A DNA stretch of 64,000 bases from Eubacteriales bacterium (lineage in GTDB: Bacteria > Bacillota > Clostridia > Lachnospirales > Lachnospiraceae): assembly GCA_030524175.1 (NCBI GenBank), contig JAUNHC010000012.1:1-64000 (forward strand), given 5' to 3'. Under the pieces are notes generated by a model. The model worked only from the letters and a program-made list of their open reading frames with translations, had not been told where the DNA came from and made no database searches. Below are positions 62,767 through 64,000 of this stretch, piece after piece. Numbering within the stretch: position 1 is the first letter of the stretch; every line of letters begins with the position of its first letter. The translations under genes were made by a program, and so were the position numbers.

Positions 62767-63567
62767 TCAAAGCTGTTCCTGGAACTTATTCTTTTCAATA
62801 AAATTGTCAATATATTCTTCTGCTATTTCTGCCAGGCGTTTCATCTTCTCCGCTGTTTCATGGCTTTCATAGGGAAGTCTGTCCACAATTCTCTGAATAT
62901 AATTTTTTTCTTTGATAATGGAAAAAGTTACAGCAAAATTCACGTCAAATATCTGTGCCACATAAGACACCCAATGGTCAGGAAAGGACTTTCTGTCTGA
63001 CGATAAAACTGGCTTATGTTCCGCACATGCCTTCCAAACCTTAGGGGAAATCTCCCCTTTCCCCGCCTGGATTTCATCCACTCCAAGGAGAGTTTCCATA
63101 GACGCTTCAAGCTTAACTCTGCAGTTGTCAAGCTTGTCTGCATCCCGGATCAATCTTGCATGAAGAAGCGTTCTCTCATCCTGTATCCCTTCCAGCCTGA
63201 AGTCACTATGCTTCTCAATAGACTTACAGATGATCTCATCATAGCCTTCTTCAGCAAGAAACCTGCGGATCATTTTCTTCTCCCCGAACAAAAGCTGTGC
63301 GCCATAGGCAGCATGGTCCATAGTGTCCGGCATAAAGCTGTCAAACTGTCTCACCTGCTCAAATCTGCCGATATCATGAAGCAGCCCGATCACCTCAGCC
63401 AGCTCTGTATCCTCAGGGGATAAATTCATCCCCCGGGCAATTTTACGGGCACAGTCTGCCACACAATAAGTGTGCACAATCTTCAGCCTTATTTTATCAT
63501 CCTCCCGGTCATATTCATCGAGATATTCCTCAAAAGCTCTCTTTGCCTGCGCAAAATCAATCCCCAC
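62767..63567 (-). CDS. HD-domain phosphohydrolase
   Basis: The 266-residue protein has the HD metal motif: His in IVHTYCVADCARKIA, HD in IGLLHDIGRFEQ, later His residues in TMDHAAYG and EKHSDF, and Asp in RDADKLDN. It should hydrolyse a nucleotide or other phosphoester; the substrate is unknown. A GTG at 63567, after GGAGGAATGGACA, is the start. The in-frame ATG at 63699 is rejected because it lies upstream of the promoter at 63626-63654. Confidence 0.85.
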   Translation of the reverse strand: MGIDFAQAKRAFEEYLDEYDREDDKIRLKIVHTYCVADCARKIARGMNLSPEDTELAEVIGLLHDIGRFEQVRQFDSFMPDTMDHAAYGAQLLFGEKKMIRRFLAEEGYDEIICKSIEKHSDFRLEGIQDERTLLHARLIRDADKLDNCRVKLEASMETLLGVDEIQAGKGEISPKVWKACAEHKPVLSSDRKSFPDHWVSYVAQIFDVNFAVTFSIIKEKNYIQRIVDRLPYESHETAEKMKRLAEIAEEYIDNFIEKNKFQEQL

Positions 63568-63625
63568 TGTCCATTCCTCCGTTATTTCCCAGCCATATCC
63601 TAATTGTAAATTGCTCTTAAAAACT

Positions 63626-63654
63626 ATTATAATCTTACTCCGCTTATTTTCCAA
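63626..63654 (-). promoter_or_regulatory. Promoter of the HD-domain gene
   Basis: TTGGAA (63649-63654), 17-bp spacer, TATAAT (63626-63631). Confidence 0.65.
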
Positions 63655-63720
63655 CCCCAAAGTAAAAGCAAAGTTACCGGCAAAATTCTCATAGTACAAT
63701 ACCAGTCAGGGAATAAACAT

Positions 63721-63762
63721 AAAAAAAGCAAGGGCTGTAAATATACCGGCACCTTGCTTTTT
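63721..63762. terminator. Bidirectional terminator
   Basis: AAAAAAGCAAGG pairs with CCTTGCTTTTTT around an 18-base loop. It ends the partial gene at the right edge of the window on the minus strand. Confidence 0.85.
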
Positions 63763-63798
63763 TATCTACCTGATTTATTTTTGTTTTTTATTGGAATC

Positions 63799-63999
63799 CT
63801 ATTCCCCGATTTTTTCGTAATCTTCCAGTATTTTTGAAATTTCTTTAACCTGAACATCACTAAGTGACATGCTTCTCTCCTGCATCCATCTGCTGCCTCT
63901 TCCTTCAATCTCTGTCACTGCTTTGATTGCTGCATTTCCGTTTCCGCAGGAACCGATGATCTTGTAAAGCTGGTTGATTTTGGCCTGACATTTTTTTAC
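63799..63999 (-). CDS. C-terminal part of a small unknown protein
   Basis: An open frame enters from the right edge and ends at a TAG (63799-63801), giving 66 residues: VKKCQAKINQLYKIIGSCGN, then …AAIKAVTEIEGRGSRWMQ… ending LEDYEKIGE. It is rich in charged residues, helical in pattern and has normal coding character. A terminator follows 36 bases later. The gene's beginning is outside the window, and no family was recognised. Confidence 0.65.
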   Translation of the reverse strand, partial: VKKCQAKINQLYKIIGSCGNGNAAIKAVTEIEGRGSRWMQERSMSLSDVQVKEISKILEDYEKIGE

Positions 64000-64000
64000 T

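Overview
The window looks like part of the chromosome of a gut-type Firmicute, most likely a member of the Lachnospiraceae (class Clostridia). This rests on family content rather than a marker gene: an F-type ATP synthase operon of clostridial layout, a THF-riboswitch-controlled ECF folate transporter component, CUT1 sugar uptake genes with a GH32 fructosidase, butyrate-type thiolase and 3-hydroxybutyryl-CoA dehydrogenase genes, an Rpn-like nuclease with a Glu-Gly-Arg repeat tail, many strong AGGAGG ribosome binding sites and sigma-A promoters with 16-17 bp spacers. No rRNA, tRNA, CRISPR array, intact insertion sequence or prophage was seen. Most genes lie on the minus strand.

Layout, left to right. 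0-5.3 kb: a tad-type prepilin peptidase followed by the first codons of a truncated gene, an SGNH hydrolase, a GNAT acetyltransferase with a structured leader, folT under a THF riboswitch, and a small protein with a repeat-built lipoprotein. 5.3-7.4 kb: amidohydrolase and alanyl-tRNA editing protein. 7.5-7.7 kb: a 240-bp imperfect palindrome. 7.9-14.7 kb: a fructan/sucrose-type utilisation operon (GH32, binding protein, two permeases, DUF624) with a near-consensus promoter, two operators and its LacI regulator. 14.9-17.0 kb: ECF-type sigma factor (apparently with an AUU or AUC start), zinc anti-sigma factor and two envelope membrane proteins. 17.1-20.2 kb: Rpn-like nuclease and a tandem pair of secreted SH3-type proteins. 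20.5-26.9 kb: complete atpBEFHAGDC operon, predicted to be proton-coupled. 27-30.5 kb: birA, a membrane-anchored protein, a WYL regulator and a small membrane protein behind LexA-like boxes. 30.6-30.9 kb: a structured palindromic element and convergent terminators. 30.9-39.0 kb: a double GntR regulator and three c-di-GMP enzymes. 39.0-41.4 kb: lrgAB, a paralogue of the 28-kb protein, and a YfcE phosphodiesterase.

41.5-56.8 kb holds the most striking unit: a 13-gene minus-strand operon led by glycerate kinase and flanked by a CdaR regulator. It combines an acyl-CoA ligase, a CoA-transferase, two 3-hydroxyacyl-CoA dehydrogenases, two thiolases, a methylmalonyl-CoA-epimerase-like VOC protein and a complete branched-chain-amino-acid-type (Liv) ABC importer. 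It has the activation, dehydrogenation and thiolysis steps of beta-oxidation but no acyl-CoA dehydrogenase or enoyl-CoA hydratase. This suggests import and degradation of a small, already hydroxylated or oxo carboxylic acid to acetyl-CoA. 57.2-64 kb: a fusion of an endonuclease-Q-like PHP nuclease to a UvrD/PcrA helicase, then ketopantoate reductase, an esterase-like hydrolase, a YgjP-type metalloprotease, an HD phosphohydrolase and a partial gene.

Recurring non-coding features stand out. Four terminators are followed by the same motif (TTTATATACY, then GAAARTA), there are two different complex palindromic intergenic elements, and neither solute-binding protein has a lipobox cysteine. All family names come from reading motifs by eye; no database search was possible.
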